Positions 23,977 through 36,552 of a stretch of DNA of 64,000 nucleotides are shown piece after piece. Positions within the stretch are counted from its first letter, which is position 1, and every line of letters begins with the position of its first letter. The stretch comes from Hesseltinella vesiculosa. Lineage: Eukaryota; Mucoromycota; Mucoromycetes; Mucorales; Cunninghamellaceae. The position numbers were made by a program, and so were the translations under genes. The DNA lies in the NCBI GenBank assembly GCA_002104935.1, contig MCGT01000009.1, forward strand, positions 434,001-498,000. Reading direction: 5' to 3'. The notes beneath the pieces are model-generated. The model was not told the origin of the DNA. It did no database searches and was given only the letters and a program-made list of their open reading frames with translations.

Positions 23977-24590
23977 TTACTTGCGCATTAACAAGTAAAT
24001 ATGTTCCCCAACGTTGATCTTCTGCAAGTGTCGATAATCCCCTTCCAAGCACATCAACAGCCCACCAAAGGAGGCATACACAGACCTATCATAAACGTGA
24101 GACATCCTCCGACGTGCCTAATCAGCATGGCTTACACTTTTTGACCGTTGCCAGAGGCACCGGCGGAATCTTCATATCGATACACCTTGCCGTACATGAC
24201 GTATTCATATTCGTCGCTCAAATCGTGTTCACCAGGAGCCCGTTCTCTCCAGCTTTCGCGTGTGTCGGTCCCGGCACTGGCATCCAAAGACAATGTGCTG
24301 GCCAGCACAAACGAAACCTTGTCGGCAATGTCCACAGGATACAATTCAGAATTGATATCCAATGTCAGTTCCATTTCAAAGTTTTCCGACCGAGCAATCA
24401 CTCGCGACACTGTCAAAAAAGTGATGAGTCTCAAGATTCTGTTTATCGAAAGATGACGTTGAAGAAAAGCCGGACGACAATGGCGCGTGCTCCTTTGTAG
24501 AATCTTCTTACCTCGATCAAAACGTTTGCCATTAGGATTGACATCTTTAATATCAAAGATATCCTGGAATAAAATGTTGTCTTCAGACAT
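23977..24590 (-). CDS. RPB8: RNA polymerases I/II/III subunit RPABC3 (Rpb8)
   Basis: Rpb8 is a shared small subunit of the three nuclear RNA polymerases, with an OB-type fold. Exons in transcript order are 24590-24512, 24409-24136 and 24085-23977, giving 153 aa, within the family range. The N-terminus has LFQDIFDIKDVNPNGKRFDR, and the middle has VSRVIARSENFEMELTLDIN. The C-terminus has YASFGGLLMCLEGD and ends in LLMRK, the invariant Rpb8 tail. The gene is divergent from the L1-domain gene at 24771 across about 180 bases. Confidence 0.96.
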
Positions 24591-24770
24591 GACAATGATT
24601 AAAGAAGAAGAAAAAAAAAAAAACAAGAAAAACCGGAAGAGAGACCCACACACTCAATTTTTTTTTTTTTTCGTTCAAACAGGGCAAGCCACTTTTTCCC
24701 GCCTGGACATTCAATGGCCGCAGTCAGCTTTTTTTTTTTTTCTCTCTTCTTCATTCTTTTCGGTTTTCTC

Positions 24771-25710
24771 ATGGACACACTGGGCATTAAAGAAAAAGAG
24801 GTACTATCCATCCCAAATCAAATACAAAAATCACTTATTGTTTTCACATGTTTTCTTGCAGGCTCGTCGCACGATCAAGGCTCTGTACTCGCATGTTGCT
24901 AATCAAGATCAAGTGGAACCGATCTGGCTCATGGTCAATGCTATGCAAGATATTCTTCGACTACGAGACCACCCTGTGTCCATGTACGTCAACGGCCCGA
25001 TGCAATAGAAAAAAAAAAATAGTGAGCGGCAGACAACGACCGGCATTCACCGTTTTCTTCTGTCAGACCCTTGAAGCACTCGATCCAAGTCCCAGGCACC
25101 AAACGTTGCTTGATATCGCGCGACCCGCAACAAAAAATCAAGGATTTATTGACCACCAAGAAAATCAAGGGCATCCACAAGGTCATCGGCCTAGGCAAGT
25201 TCCCCAAGGGCCAAATCAAACAACTGCTGGATCAATACGACGTTTTCTTGGCCGATAAGCGGCTAAAACGCGTCCTGGCCGCCTCCCTCGGCAAAGCCTT
25301 TAAAGAACTGTAAGCAACGACCCTGTCGCTCCCACCCAGCCTTACCTTCCTCTCTCTCTCTCTCTTCAGAAAACCGGTCTACATAGACCTGGATACGCCT
25401 GAACTGCAGGCCGAGGTCATCCGCTCAATCCACAGCAGCTGGATGAACTTTCGCAAAGGTTCCACCTGGTAAGCCTCTCATCTTTCTTTTCTTTTCTTTT
25501 TTTTTTTTGCTTGCTAAATCCTTTCCTAGTGGTGTCAAAATCGCGCTGTCTTCACATTCGCCTGAACAGGCCTATGAGAACATCAAGAAAGCCCTGCCCA
25601 CGATCCTGGCCGAGATGCCTGGCGGCGTTGAAAACGTCCGCTCCCTGTTCATCAAGACCAGTACGTCCTCGAGCTTACCGATTTACCAATACCTGGACGA
25701 ACACCTCTAG
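24771..25710 (+). CDS. Ribosomal L1-domain protein, Utp30/RSL1D1-like
   Basis: L1-domain proteins of this group are nucleolar and take part in pre-ribosome assembly. Five exons (24771-24800, 24862-24983, 25067-25309, 25370-25468, 25530-25710) give 224 aa. After a helical start (ARRTIKALYSHV) come PIWLMVNAMQDI, the core IHKVIGLGKFPKGQIKQLL, YDVFLADKRLKRVLAASLGK, and then KGSTCGVKIALSSHSPEQAYENIKKAL. That order is seen in Utp30, Cic1 and RSL1D1. It is shorter than Cic1 and lacks a long basic tail, so Utp30 is the nearer comparison. The ATG was chosen because the first exon codes just ten residues and sits downstream of a T run. An upstream in-frame Met would add a hydrophobic stretch unlike the family. 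Confidence 0.85.
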
Positions 25711-26306
25711 TGACGGAATAAAACATAGATGAATTGGTAGCTGCAGATGGGCCACGGGGAGCTCCGAGATGCATTACAAAAAGAGGGAGGTTACCAAGGG
25801 CAAAAAGAACCCATGGAACAAATGTCCGGTGGATCGGGATGCACTGGAAACAGTTGCGGTTGAAATCATCGAGGCACCTTTTTTTTAATGAACTGCGCTT
25901 CTGCAGACCCAAATGGAAGCTGCCTGCCATTTTAAAATGTGCTAGATGGAATGCAACACAAAAGATGCTACTTTTAAAGAGTAGCCTTTCTCCTTTACCA
26001 CCCGACCCCTTCTTTTAAAGCGTCGTTTTCTATTTTTGAATCAGCAGCATTGTTTTTTTTTTCTTCACCTGATCATCCATGACTCATCAAAGGGGAGACA
26101 GACAAAAGGGATGCCTTAAAAACCTGTCACATCCCAATAAGCGGTGTGTTCATGCAGATTTTAAGTTTTTTCTACACCGGGGAATTGCCCAAAAACGAGC
26201 GCCGATTTTCAAAGCCAGCTTCTTCGTTTCCCCTTTTCCACTTTTCTTTGTTCTCTCTTTCTCTTTCTCTCTTCAGCACTGGTGGTTTTCCCATTACCAT
26301 TGCATC
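25711..26306. other. Intergenic spacer
   Basis: No gene is seen. The spacer holds the 3' flank of the L1-domain gene and the leader of the MFS gene, with a CT-rich tract (TTCTCTCTTTCTCTTTCTC) shortly before its ATG. Confidence 0.6.
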
Positions 26307-27881
26307 ATGACCGATCAGCCACTCAATGAGCATACCCCATTGCTCGAACAGCAAATCAACAAAAAACAAGAATCTTGGAAAGACACCATTCCTTACCTGA
26401 GGTCCATCTTTTCCTCCAACTTTATTCTACTCTGCGCTGGGTTGAATGATGGCAGTGTAGGCATTGTAAGTCATCCATCATCACAAATAGCCGAATGCAT
26501 TGACATTGTCCTATCTAGATCATTCCACAATTGAAAGAACACTATGGCATCTCCAACTCGGTCGTGTCCAGCCTCTTTTTAAGCTCGGCCTTTGGCTTTT
26601 TTTCTGCCGCTCTGTTCAACGGTTACTTGGTGCACCGCCTTGGTCAACGTGGCACGATGTACCTTGGTGGATCGGTGATTGTCTTGGCTTACATTGTCCT
26701 GGTACAGGGCGTTGCTTTTCCCGTCATGTGCCTGTTCATGCCCTTGCTTGGTGGAGGCTACGGCTTGTTGGATGGCGCCGTCAACGTCTATGTGGCCAAT
26801 ATCCCCATGGCCACCATGAATCTGAATATTTGCCATGGTACAGATCACTTCTTTGTTCCATCCAAAACGAATCTGACCCATCTTCCTTTCTTCAGCTGTC
26901 TACGGCCTTGGTGCCATGATCTCGCCTTTGGTTGGCACCTACCTGATGGCACACCACATTTCCTGGCGTGGCATGTATGTGTTTTTGCTTGCCATGGCAT
27001 TGTTGGATATCTTGCTGATCGTCATCTGTTTTTACGATGTGGATATGGAAGGCCAAGGTGCTGAGAAAGACTTGCCTTCAAGCCCAGTCAGCGACGGAGA
27101 CCCCGCCCTGCCCGGTCCCACCACCCCCCACCATGGCTCTTCACTCCAGCGCCGGGCCATCCTGAACCGCATGACCTTGCTGGGTGCTGCTTACATTTTG
27201 ACCTACGCTGGCGTCGAAGTGTGTATTGGCGGCTGGGGCTACACATACCTACGCGACGCTCGAATGGGCGACCCCATTGCCATGGGCCACGTGATCTCTG
27301 GCTACTGGGCTGGCCTCTGCCTCGGTCGCTTGGTGCTCGGCTGGGTGGCTGGCCGCTATGGTGAAAAGCCCATGGTGTCTCTCTTCACCATGACTGCCAT
27401 TGTTTTGATCTTCCTGATCTGGCTGATCCCCGTCATTTGGGTCGATTCGCTCTGTAAGGACGGATCTTGTTGACGAACCTCCCTTATGTATTTACCCTGT
27501 GATAGGTATGCTGCTGATCGGTTTCTTCATTGGCCCCATGTTCCCGTGCTGTGTGACCCTGGCGTCCAAAGTATTACCAAGGCGGATGCAACCCACCGCC
27601 ATTGGGTTCATGGCAGCGTAAGTTGCTTTTTCCGTGGCAACCGATGGTTCTCATGCTGACCTTCTTTCCTGTAGTTTTGGTGCAGGTGGGGCTGCCTTTT
27701 TCCCTTTTGTGTCAGGTCAACTGGCTGGCGTCATTGGCATTCAGTTCATGCCCCTCTGCTGGTTGGTCTGTGCCGTCATCATGCAAGGTAAGAAATGAAA
27801 CAAAAATACGCACCTTGACTTTTTTTTTCCGTAGTGTTCTGGACCTTTGTGCCTAATGGCAAGAAGAAAATCGACGAATAA
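26307..27881 (+). CDS. MFS transporter, fucose-permease/Bsc6-like
   Basis: Six exons (26307-26465, 26519-26837, 26896-27453, 27506-27617, 27675-27787, 27835-27881) give 435 aa. The protein has the two-bundle MFS layout: six hydrophobic segments, a central acidic/Pro-rich loop (about residues 215-255) and six more. The first motif LCAGLNDGSVGIIIPQL and the pattern FGFFSAALFNGYLVHRLGQRGTM with the A-motif resemble the fungal Bsc6/FucP-type carriers. The second half has GYWAGLCLGRLVLGWVAGRYGE, typical of this branch. The substrate is unknown. The N-terminal TPLLEQQ contains an acidic-dileucine-like signal (EHTPLL), which can send carriers to vacuole or endosome. Confidence 0.88.
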
Positions 27882-28007
27882 ACCCCACTGGCCCATAGAT
27901 TCCCTCCTTCCTGGCTTCCTTTAAATAATGAAAAAAAAACAGCGCCAAGGATACATATATATATATATATATATATAAGAGCCTGTTGTCTTTATAAAAT
28001 GCGAAGC

Positions 28008-29533
28008 CTAGTGTGGAATGTAATAATTCTTTTCATAGGCTTTCTTGTTTTGTTGCTGGTGGTTAGTGGTGGGGGAGTTAGGAGAGGAGGGCGGCCGGTC
28101 CTGGCCGCTGTTGGCCTTGGGCTGATTGCTATTCAAGAATTGCTCCACAATGGCCTTGGCCGCAGCTTGCGAGGACTGGCCCATGATCTGACCAGACTGG
28201 TCCAAGAAATAAATGGACTCCATCAACATCGGGTCTTCCTGCTGGATCTGCTGCTGATGATCTAGCTGGCGCTGCAGCTGCCGCACTTGCTTGGTGAGCT
28301 GCTGCACCATGGCTGCCAGCGATGCTTCGTCTTCCACAACGGCATCGTCTTCGGTCGGTGCGGGCTCGCTTGCAGCCCGTTGCTGCTGCTCGGTAGCTAT
28401 TTCCTCGTCGGCTTCCGGCACGTCCTCGCTGGTTTGTTGACGGTCGGTGGGATCGGGCTTTTCACCGGCTCGCTGGGTATGGTCGGCGCGCTGGCCATCC
28501 AGAAGCAAATGCTCAGGCACAACAGGGTTACATTCAATGGTATGGGCCAATTCGTCACTTGTGTCAGAAAGCAGCTGATCGTCACAGAGCCGCGGGGTGG
28601 AGATCGTCATCAGATAATGGCAGGTCGACACCTCTTCAAACATAGCAATGTAATCCTTGGCTTCGCGGTCACACTGGTACTGGATATCGATGGAGCGTGG
28701 CCGGTTGGTCAGGTCGCAGTTGGTACCGTCCGTCCAGTGCTGGATCAGCAGCCGTTTGCCACCGACTTGCTTCAACGATGTGGTCATGGCTGAAGGCGGC
28801 TTTTCTTGTTGAGGATCCAGAAACGGGTTGACGGCTGTGCCATAGAGAATGCCTTCCTTATCAATGGGAGCGACCAGGTTGGTGCTGGCTTCGTGATAGT
28901 CCGGCTGCTCGTAATGGCCCAGGATGAAGGAAGTCTTCGCGTCGACCATGTATCGGTCGTTGCTGTCCGTCTTGCTGGCATCAATATGGAACTGGCGTAC
29001 ATGCTGACGATGGCAATATTCATACGTCCAGTAACCATGGGTCTAGTAAAAAGCCGTGAGTGAGCTTCCAACGGTCGTCTTTTTTTTTTTTTCCTACTTG
29101 AAAATAGAGACACTGGTGGTCAAGTGGTTTCAGGAGAGCAAGGCCACGCTCGATGGTTTGTTCGACGTCAGGCTCCGGGCTTTTGGTTGGTTTTGTTCGA
29201 GAGGTGATGGCTGGGATGGTGCAGAGGAATGGCTGACCAGAAGCACTCATCATGGTGACCTGGCTGCCGTCTGGGTGATCCGCCGGTGGGTCCAATGGGA
29301 AATCTTGTAGCCAAGAGAGCTGTTGTGAAGTAGCCATGGACGAAGTCTACGCAAGCAAGTTTATGAGAACCAGAGCTATTGTACGGCTTTTTTTTTACCA
29401 GTTTGGATTCAGGGATTTTCTTCTCCGTCAGCTTTAATCGGTACCTTGGGTGAGCAAGGAAATCTTCATACACAAACGATGAGCCATGGCACACTGTGGC
29501 CAAGAATAAAAGTAAAGGTATCCGTAGAAGCAT
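28008..29533 (-). CDS. YOS9: ER lectin Yos9/OS-9 homolog
   Basis: Yos9/OS-9 recognises trimmed N-glycans on misfolded glycoproteins in the ER lumen and hands them to the Hrd1 ubiquitin ligase for ERAD. Exons in transcript order are 29533-29399, 29346-29098 and 29042-28008, giving 472 aa. The signal peptide is LLRIPLLLFLATVCHG. The MRH (mannose-6-phosphate receptor homology) domain begins at THGYWTYEYCHRQHVRQFH and continues through FILGHYE and YQCDREA to CHYLMTISTPRLCDD, with the expected cysteines. The C-terminal part is acidic and Gln-rich with a probable coiled coil (QQLTKQVRQLQRQLDHQQQ). It ends in YYIPH, so there is no HDEL-type signal, and retention must depend on partners. Confidence 0.93.
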
Positions 29534-29753
29534 GTTTTTTGAAAAGTAAAAGGGAAAAGAGAGGAAAAAAAAAAATGGCAGCAAATCAAACAGGGCCACC
29601 CAAAAAAAAGTGGAGAAACTGCCAAAACGGGCACGCGCTTCTTTTTTTTTTTTTTTTGTTTTTTCTTCTTCTTCCTTGCTTTTTTGTTTCTTTGCAGTTT
29701 ACTGTTTTTTTGGCCAGGCATTACCCTTTTTCTTTCTTGTTTTTTGATTGGCA

Positions 29754-32700
29754 ATGATTATATTCAAACCCGACTGGATCTACCATGGAGGTAACAATAG
29801 AAGATTTGTCACCATTTTCTGCACGGCTAACAAATCAATCTTGCTGGATTTTCGTACGTATAAACTTGGTGTAGACGCTCAGCAGACAAAGGGCAAGAAA
29901 CAATGCATATACTCTGTGGATGTTCATCCAGATGGCAATCGATTAGCTACTGGCAGTCTAGGTAAAGCAATAAAGAGAAAATGCAAAGATCCTCTTGGCT
30001 TTTTTATCAAGCTGACGCTTTTTTTTTTTCTTGCTGTTCTAGATACCACCATCAAGATTTGGAACACCCTTCCAATTTACGATGAAAAAGCTGAATACGA
30101 TTCTACTTGCCACAAACTCCTCTGCACAATGACACTTCACAACGGTAAAAAAAAATGTCTAGACATAAAAGCGTGCTCACTCTTTACTTCAGGTGCCGTT
30201 CTTTGTGTACGGTGGTCGAAGGATGGACGATACCTTGCCTCCAGCTCAGATAATGACAATGTGATTATCATTTGGGAACTCGACCGTGAAGCCACCACGG
30301 GCTCGGTCTTTGGCAGCAACGATGTCAATCACGAAACCTGGCGTGCCGTCAAATACCTACGCGGCCATAATTCCGATGTACAAGACTTGGCCTGGTCTCA
30401 CAATCATCAATACCTGGCTTCCTGTGGTGTCGATGGCTTCATTATCATTTGGGATGCTCGCACATTCGGTAAACCTAGACGCACGCCAAACCAGGACCTG
30501 ACACCCTTTTTCCATAGAACAAGTACATAAAATTGATCAACATACCGGTTTTGTCAAAGGCATTACATGGGATCCTGTCAGCAAATACTTGGCTTCTCAG
30601 GTAAAAAAAAAAAAAAAAAAAAAGGGTGGAGAAGCAGAAATATAACCTTTTATACTGTAGTCGGACGACAAAAAGGTCAAGATTTGGCGAACCTCCGATT
30701 GGCAGGAAGAGGCCGAGATTGAAGGACCTTTTTATAATGCACCGGGCACCACCTTTTTCAGCCGTCTCAGCTGGTCACCTGAAGGCAGCCATATTGCTGC
30801 TGCCAATGCCGTGAATGGTAGCCAATGTGTCGCTGCCATCATCAACCGTGATCACTGGGAATCCGATGTGTCGTTGGTGGGCCATGCCATGCCTGTCGAA
30901 GTGACAGTAAGACCTCTCTGGTTTTATTGTTGCTGTACACTCATTTTTTTTATCAGGCATTTAATCCCAAGATGTTCTATGTACACCGAGAAGAATCCTC
31001 CAACGAGGACGACGGCGACGAAAGCGACAGGGAAGAAAAAAAAGACGACAAACCAGCCGATGAAGATACCGTCATGAAAGATACCGAGACCGACCGGCCG
31101 TTGGAATTGGTGGATGTGTGTGCGCTTGGCGGTCAGGACCGTGGGATCTCGATCTGGATGACTGGCCGATCTCGCCCCATGTGTGTGGCCCGCGATTTGT
31201 TTGAAAACAATGTCTATGATTTATCTTGGTAACGTCTAAACGGCCGACCACGGCGGCTCCTTACTCTTTTTTTTTCCCTAGGACCCCGGACGGAACCACT
31301 TTGTACGCCTGCTCTCAGGATGGCTCCGTCGCTTGCATCGAGTTGAAAAACGAAATGAAACAGCCTGCTGATCACCAGGACGTGGTAAGTTTAAGAAAAA
31401 TCACTTGGCTGCATCGTGCTGATCCTGGTTTCCAGCTGCAACGATTAGAGCAATATGGCTATGGCCGCAAACACACCATGCTTCCCGAAACCCCTTCACA
31501 GCTGGACCTTGAAGGCCAACAAGAACAAGAAGACCTGCAGGCCCGACCCAGCACATCACAACGCCTGGAAAGCCTGATGAGTGGCTCCCAGAGCGACATC
31601 CGCATCGGTGCCGGCAGCTCCAGCATGGAAGTCGACGGCGATCAACCAGCCTCGCGTGACTCTGTCGCCGACATCACCAACACCTCAAGCTTCTCCTCCT
31701 CCTCCAGTCCCTCCACCACCATCCTCGAACAAAAAGTCACCGTCACCAAAGACGGCAAACGCCGGATCCAGCCCGTTGCTGTCGTCAAGTCCCTGGCCAG
31801 CAACGAGCCAACGTCCTCGGCCGCTGCCTCATCGTCCCGCACCACTGCCTTGGAGACCCTCGACCATGCCTCGCCTGTCGCTAACCTCCGGTATGATATC
31901 CCCTCCCTTGCCCGTGGCAACCGACGCCGACCCGACGACGACGATCCCTTATTGTCTCTCAATGGCCCGCCTCCAGCCTCCCGTTTTTGCCCAGCCTGGC
32001 TGGATGCCGCCGTGCCTCCGCCCACCGCCAGCCAGATCCACCTCGGCGCCCCCAAAGTCAAATCCTCCCTCCTGTACCGATTCGACGGCGACTCCCAAAC
32101 GGCCGTCATAGAGTCCCACAACCCGCGTTCTGGTAAGAAGACAAAAAACACTGCCATGATACCTGACCCAGGCCACCTCTTCTTTTTTTTTTTTTTTGGT
32201 CAAGCAGGCTCAGAATGCGCCAAAGTATTGCTCAGCAAAGGAGGGAAAATGGTTTGGAAAGACTATTTGCCACATGCTGTTTTATTGATGACTGGCAATC
32301 GTCAATTCAGTGTTGTTGGCTGTGAAGATGCTACCATTGTGGTGTATTCTCCTGCGGGTCGACGGTAAGTGCCCTTGCCTCTGCCCACTGGTGCTCATGA
32401 CCCCTCTCTTTTCTGTTGCCTTTAGACTCCTTCCTCCGATCGTTTTGGAAAGCACGCCTGTTGTTTTGAACTGCAAAAACGAATGGCTACTCTGCTTGAC
32501 CGAAACTGGCCTTTTGTATACCTGGTAAGTGACGTGATTGGCTACAGACTGTGCTTACGCATACTGATATGGCCCAATCCCAATAGGAACATCTTGAAGC
32601 AAACCTGTTCATTGGCCGATGTGTCCGTGGCTCCTCTATTGCGAGTGGCTCAACTGATGAAACCCGAGGACGACGAGGACGACCAACCACAGCCCAGCCC

Positions 32701-33580
32701 AAGCCTTAAGGATGTCCGGCTCCAAGACAACGGCACACCCTTGATTGTGACCAGCTACCACCAAGTGTTTGCCTACAGCCAGCCCATGCGGTCCTGGCTA
32801 CGCATCAGCGATGCCTGGTTCATCCTGTCCGAATTCTGGGGTTCCGGCCATGGCGATACTTTGGAAAATCATCCTCTTGGCTGGTTGTCCAGTGCTCTAT
32901 CCAAGTCGGGCGCCACCGACCCCACCCACGATTGTATCAAATCCTTGGCCAATCTTGACAGCCAAATGGCAGGCACGATCACGCTGAGCCATATCGAGGT
33001 ATGGCACCAAAAAAAAAAAAAAAAAAAAAGGGGGGGGGAAGGGCTCCGAGCCTAATTTTAATTTTTTTTTTTCCATTAGAATCAATTGGCAGCTTGCATG
33101 GTTCTGGGATCGGCTAAAGAATACAAGGACTGGATGAAAATCTACGCTCGTCGTTTATCCGAAGAAAATGCACATGCCAAGGTCCAAGAACTCTGCCAAT
33201 GGCTGGTAGGCCCTCCTTTCATGTAAACTCATTGCGTAGCATTTCTCTTTGCACCACCGTAGCTCATGCATGTTTCTTTTTAGAACGTTGGAACATGGTC
33301 AGCCATGGTCGCCTGATATTTTGGTAAAAGAAAGATGAAACGAAAACATCACATCACTCATTTATTTTTCCTTGAACAGAGCAAACTGTCCAAGCACGAA
33401 CTGTTGAGTGAATTGTTGCCCATTTTAGGTATGGCTCATTACTCTGATGCCAAAAAAAAAAAAAAAAATGAGGCTAACCCTTTTTACTATTTTTTTTTTT
33501 TTTTGGATGCTTCTCTTTTTCTAGCCCAAAATCGACATTTACAACGACTTACCACCGAGTACAAAGCATTCATTGCATGA
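29754..33580 (+). CDS. HIR1: Histone chaperone HIRA/Hir1 family protein
   Basis: HIRA is the core of the replication-independent H3-H4 deposition complex and represses histone genes in yeast. Sixteen exons give 952 aa: 29754-29790, 29875-29961, 30043-30144, 30193-30468, 30518-30600, 30661-30906, 30957-31228, 31282-31384, 31436-32132, 32208-32364, 32426-32524, 32587-32998, 33080-33222, 33284-33323, 33380-33428 and 33525-33580. An N-terminal seven-blade WD40 propeller is visible (SVDVHPDGNRLATGS, VRWSKDGRYLASSSDD-like, LAWSHNHQYLASCGVDG, WTPDGTTLYACSQDGS). The HIRA-specific segment QYGYGRKHTMLPETPSQL follows, then a Ser-rich linker. The C-terminal Hir domain has GGKMVWKDYLPHAVLLMTGN and GCEDATIVVYSP, ending in LLSELLPILAQNRHLQRLTTEY. 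The acceptor of exon 10 may be at 32204 instead of 32207, which would change one residue. Confidence 0.95.
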
Positions 33581-33886
33581 GCGTTTTACGTTTTTCAATA
33601 AAAAAGTAAAAAAAAAATTAAATAAAATCGATGACGGCGATCGCTTTGGCTAATGAAACCTCGGGGACTCCTCCCTGCATTGACCAATTGGCTGCCAATT
33701 GCTTGTGCTAGTGCGTCGCTAAAAAACATAGCGTGCCTTGAAAATCATAAATTGGTTCTATCCCAAAAAGAAAAAAAATAAGCACCGACCTAAAAAAAGC
33801 GTTCTCTTCCCTTTTTCATTCATCTTGCCATAAAAAAAATACGTCGTAGCATCCATTGAAGCTGACGACCTGTGTATTATCTAATA
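33581..33886. other. Intergenic spacer
   Basis: This AT-rich spacer has several A runs of eight or nine. It contains the HIRA 3' flank and the leader of the LRR gene. No gene is seen. Confidence 0.6.
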
Positions 33887-35601
33887 ATGGGACAGACCTC
33901 TAGTACAAATAAGCACCACTTGCCATTGACCTTTGGCTATGTGGCCAGCAAACAACAACAACAACAACAAGAGCCCGAAGAAGACCACGACCCTGACCAG
34001 CCCCTGGACAGTGTGCTGGCCGACCATGTGCTCACCCATCCCGAACTGTACCGCCTGGAATTAACATGCCAATGCAGCCATGCCGACGATCGAGGGGCCG
34101 AATGGATCGTGGCCACCCAAAAGCAAACCTGCCGCACCTGTCGCCAACAAAAACGCATGTCCTTGGTGCGCAACAACCTGGCTCGGGACCTGGCGTACAT
34201 CGATGAAACCTACTACGAGGGCCTCCAGCCCTTTGCCCAGGACGATGGCCCAGCCGACAGCGTCATGGACCAGCCTCTCGAAGAAGACGAGGACGATGAC
34301 GAGGCCGAGGTCCGTGCTCATTGGTCCAAAGTCACTGTTGGCCAAGTCACCTCGTATTCCCAACGCATCTTTCGCAGCCACAACGACGGTCTCTATCGCG
34401 GCCAGACCTCCTTGGGCGCCCGCTTGGCAGCCGCGCATCAATCGTCGCTCGTGCTGGATCTGTCGGACCACCGTCTGGTCAAACTCAACAGGAGCATCGG
34501 CTACCTTGGCCATCTGACAAAACTCAACTTGTAAGACAGGGAGGCTGAGACATTTTCTGTGGGAAAGATAGAACTCATCTCTTTTTTACCTGATTCAGAT
34601 CAAACAATCAGTTGACCAAACTGCCCAAATCCATTGGCTATCTCAACAACCTGACGGTGTTCAATGCCTCGCACAATCAGCTGACCCACCTTCCTCTGAC
34701 GATGATGCATATGTCCAAACTCAAGGCGATCAACGTGAGCCATAACCAATTGACCCAGCTGCCAGCCAACCTCGGCATGTTGCCCGATTTGATGATCCTG
34801 ATCCTCAACAACAACCAACTGACCTCGATCCCCTCGTCCTTGGCCAGCCTGCACCAGCTGATCTCGCTGAATGTCGGCCACAACCCCCTGGCCAGCCTGC
34901 CGGCCGAGGTGGCCACCATCAAATCTCTGCGAAAACTTCTCACCGAAGACTGTCCCTTTATCGACGCCTTTGAAACACCACTGAAACATGACCCACCGTC
35001 ACTGCTGGAGCTGTGTGCGCGTCAGCTGGTCGTGCGGCCCCCGCCCTCCGCCCTCGAAGTCTACCGGACCTTGCCGGAACACTTGCAAGAATATCTCATG
35101 ACCTCCCAGCCCTGTAGCTCTTGCCAGGGCCCCTATTTCGAATCCTTTGTGCGTCGTGGCCGCTACATCGAGCGCCTGGCCAACCACCCCGTCGCCCTGG
35201 AATACCGGCTGTGCCGTGCCCACTGGTCCGACGAGCAGGACCGCTTGCTTGCCATGTTCTCCTCTCATCCCACCTCGCCCTCGCCTGCCGCTGCCTCCCA
35301 AGACGCCACCCCAGAGCGACTGCACGCCAACCGACCGATGCGCAAACGAGCCGCCAGCGACCTGTCCTTCCATGCCTCTCTACCGCCCCTGCCCAGCCTG
35401 CATCTGCCATTGTCGGCTCGCCCCAGCCCTGCCAAACCCATTGACTCCCTTTCCTCCCATACCAACGACCGTGCCCAAAGTACCCCAACTTTGGCTGACA
35501 AATCCTTATACCTCCAAGACGATGTTGTGTCCTCCATGGCCGGCTCCATTGACCACATTCATTCTCTGCCCCAAGATCGACCTCCTGTGTCGGCCTTTTA
35601 G
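33887..35601 (+). CDS. Leucine-rich repeat protein with N-myristoylation signal, LRRC58-like
   Basis: Two exons, 33887-34530 and 34599-35601, give 548 aa. The N-terminus MGQTSSTNK fits an N-myristoylation site (Gly2, Ser6), suggesting membrane attachment. A Gln run and an acidic stretch follow, with a CQC and CRTC pair (about residues 65-90) that could bind a metal. Five or six LRRs follow from about residue 195 to 310, for example LSNNQLTKLPKSIGYLNNL and NVSHNQLTQLPANLGMLPDL. A conserved C-terminal module (PPSLLELCARQLV, then CSSCQGPYFESFVRRGRYIE and CRAHWSDEQ) is like that of LRRC58-type proteins. The last 100 residues are Pro/Ser-rich. The function is unknown; a scaffold or signalling role is inferred. 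Confidence 0.8.
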
Positions 35602-35788
35602 AAGTTTCCTGTAAAAAAAAATAAAAACCATCCCCTTGCTGTACTACCAAGCAAACCTTGTCATCTTCAAATGAAAATCAAAAAATGAAAATAAACCCAG
35701 CTCGCGAGTTCCTCCCCAACAGATAAAACCTCGCCAGGCTTGCTTTGCACTTTCTTTTCCCGTGCACTTTTTTTTTTTTTTTTTTACC

Positions 35789-36350
35789 ATGAGCATTCTT
35801 GATTATTCTTTTCTACTGGCAAGTCATCTGGAAGACTGTTTGAGTGATCCTGGATGCTTATGTGTTTTTCTTATGAATAGCATGGTGTCATTGAAGGTCT
35901 TGTAGGTCTTTTGTACTTGATCCGTCCAGCCGATGTCCCTGATTTGAAGATTAATGATCCCTCGGCCGTGTTTCTGGCACAAGCATTCGGTGCCTCATTG
36001 ATTGCCTCGGCCATCCCAGCCATCTTTATGTTTGGTCTGCCCAACATGCTTCCTTGCAAACGGACAGCCGGTAAGCGACCCTGAGCCGATCGGTTGGAGC
36101 TCACTAGGCGAACCATACCTCTTTTTTAGGCTTGGGTTACATGGTGTTCCATAGCCTGATTGCTTGGATCTTCTTCCAGTCACGGATGGACGGACCCTTT
36201 GACACCACGACGGCCTGGACCATGTGTCTCTTGCACTTGGGCCTGTTCACTCCTTTTTATCTGTGGTACAAGGTTACTGGCGACCAAGTCACCAAGTTTA
36301 TCAAACAATCCAAAAACCAAGCCGTAGGTGGGCCAGGCAAAGCAAAATAA
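35789..36350 (+). CDS. Small conserved membrane protein, function unknown
   Basis: Three exons (35789-35818, 35881-36070, 36130-36350) give 146 aa. The first intron (35819-35880) needs a GC donor, CTG followed by GCAAGT, to reach the HGVIEGLVGLLYLIRP frame. The body has hydrophobic segments near residues 11-25, 42-60 (AQAFGASLIASAIPAIFMFGL), 76-92 (YMVFHSLIAWIFFQ) and 105-120. It ends in a Lys-rich cytosolic tail. No family is assigned. If the GC intron is not real, the protein would start elsewhere and lose the first ten residues. Confidence 0.7.
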
Positions 36351-36552
36351 ATAAAAGTGAGATACCTTCCTTGTCTTGCCTCGAGCATGATACCGAGAAT
36401 GCCGACGGGGAGATCTTTAGGCGCAGCAAATCATCCACCCAATGGCTAGAGCAATAAATAACGTTTATTCTTTTCTTTTTTTTTTTTTTAGAAAAGAGGT
36501 GAGAAGGAAAGGGGTATGATGGGAGAATGCCAAGGAGGAGGAAAGGAGAGGA
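36351..36552. other. Convergent 3' spacer
   Basis: The spacer holds the 3' ends of the small membrane protein gene and the acyltransferase gene, including a T run near 36478-36490. Confidence 0.5.

Noticed and set aside
27951..27977. TA dinucleotide repeat as regulatory element
   Set aside because: Ordinary microsatellite in the 3' spacer between convergent genes.
31385..31435. Reading straight through 51 bases of HIRA as coding
   Set aside because: The stretch has no stop, but it has a GTAAGT donor, a TGCTGAT branch-like site and TTCCAG. Removing it gives the conserved junction to the YGYGRK block, so an intron is preferred, though retention would keep the frame.
33953..33972. CAA repeat as independent microsatellite
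   Set aside because: It lies in frame in the LRR gene and codes a Gln run.
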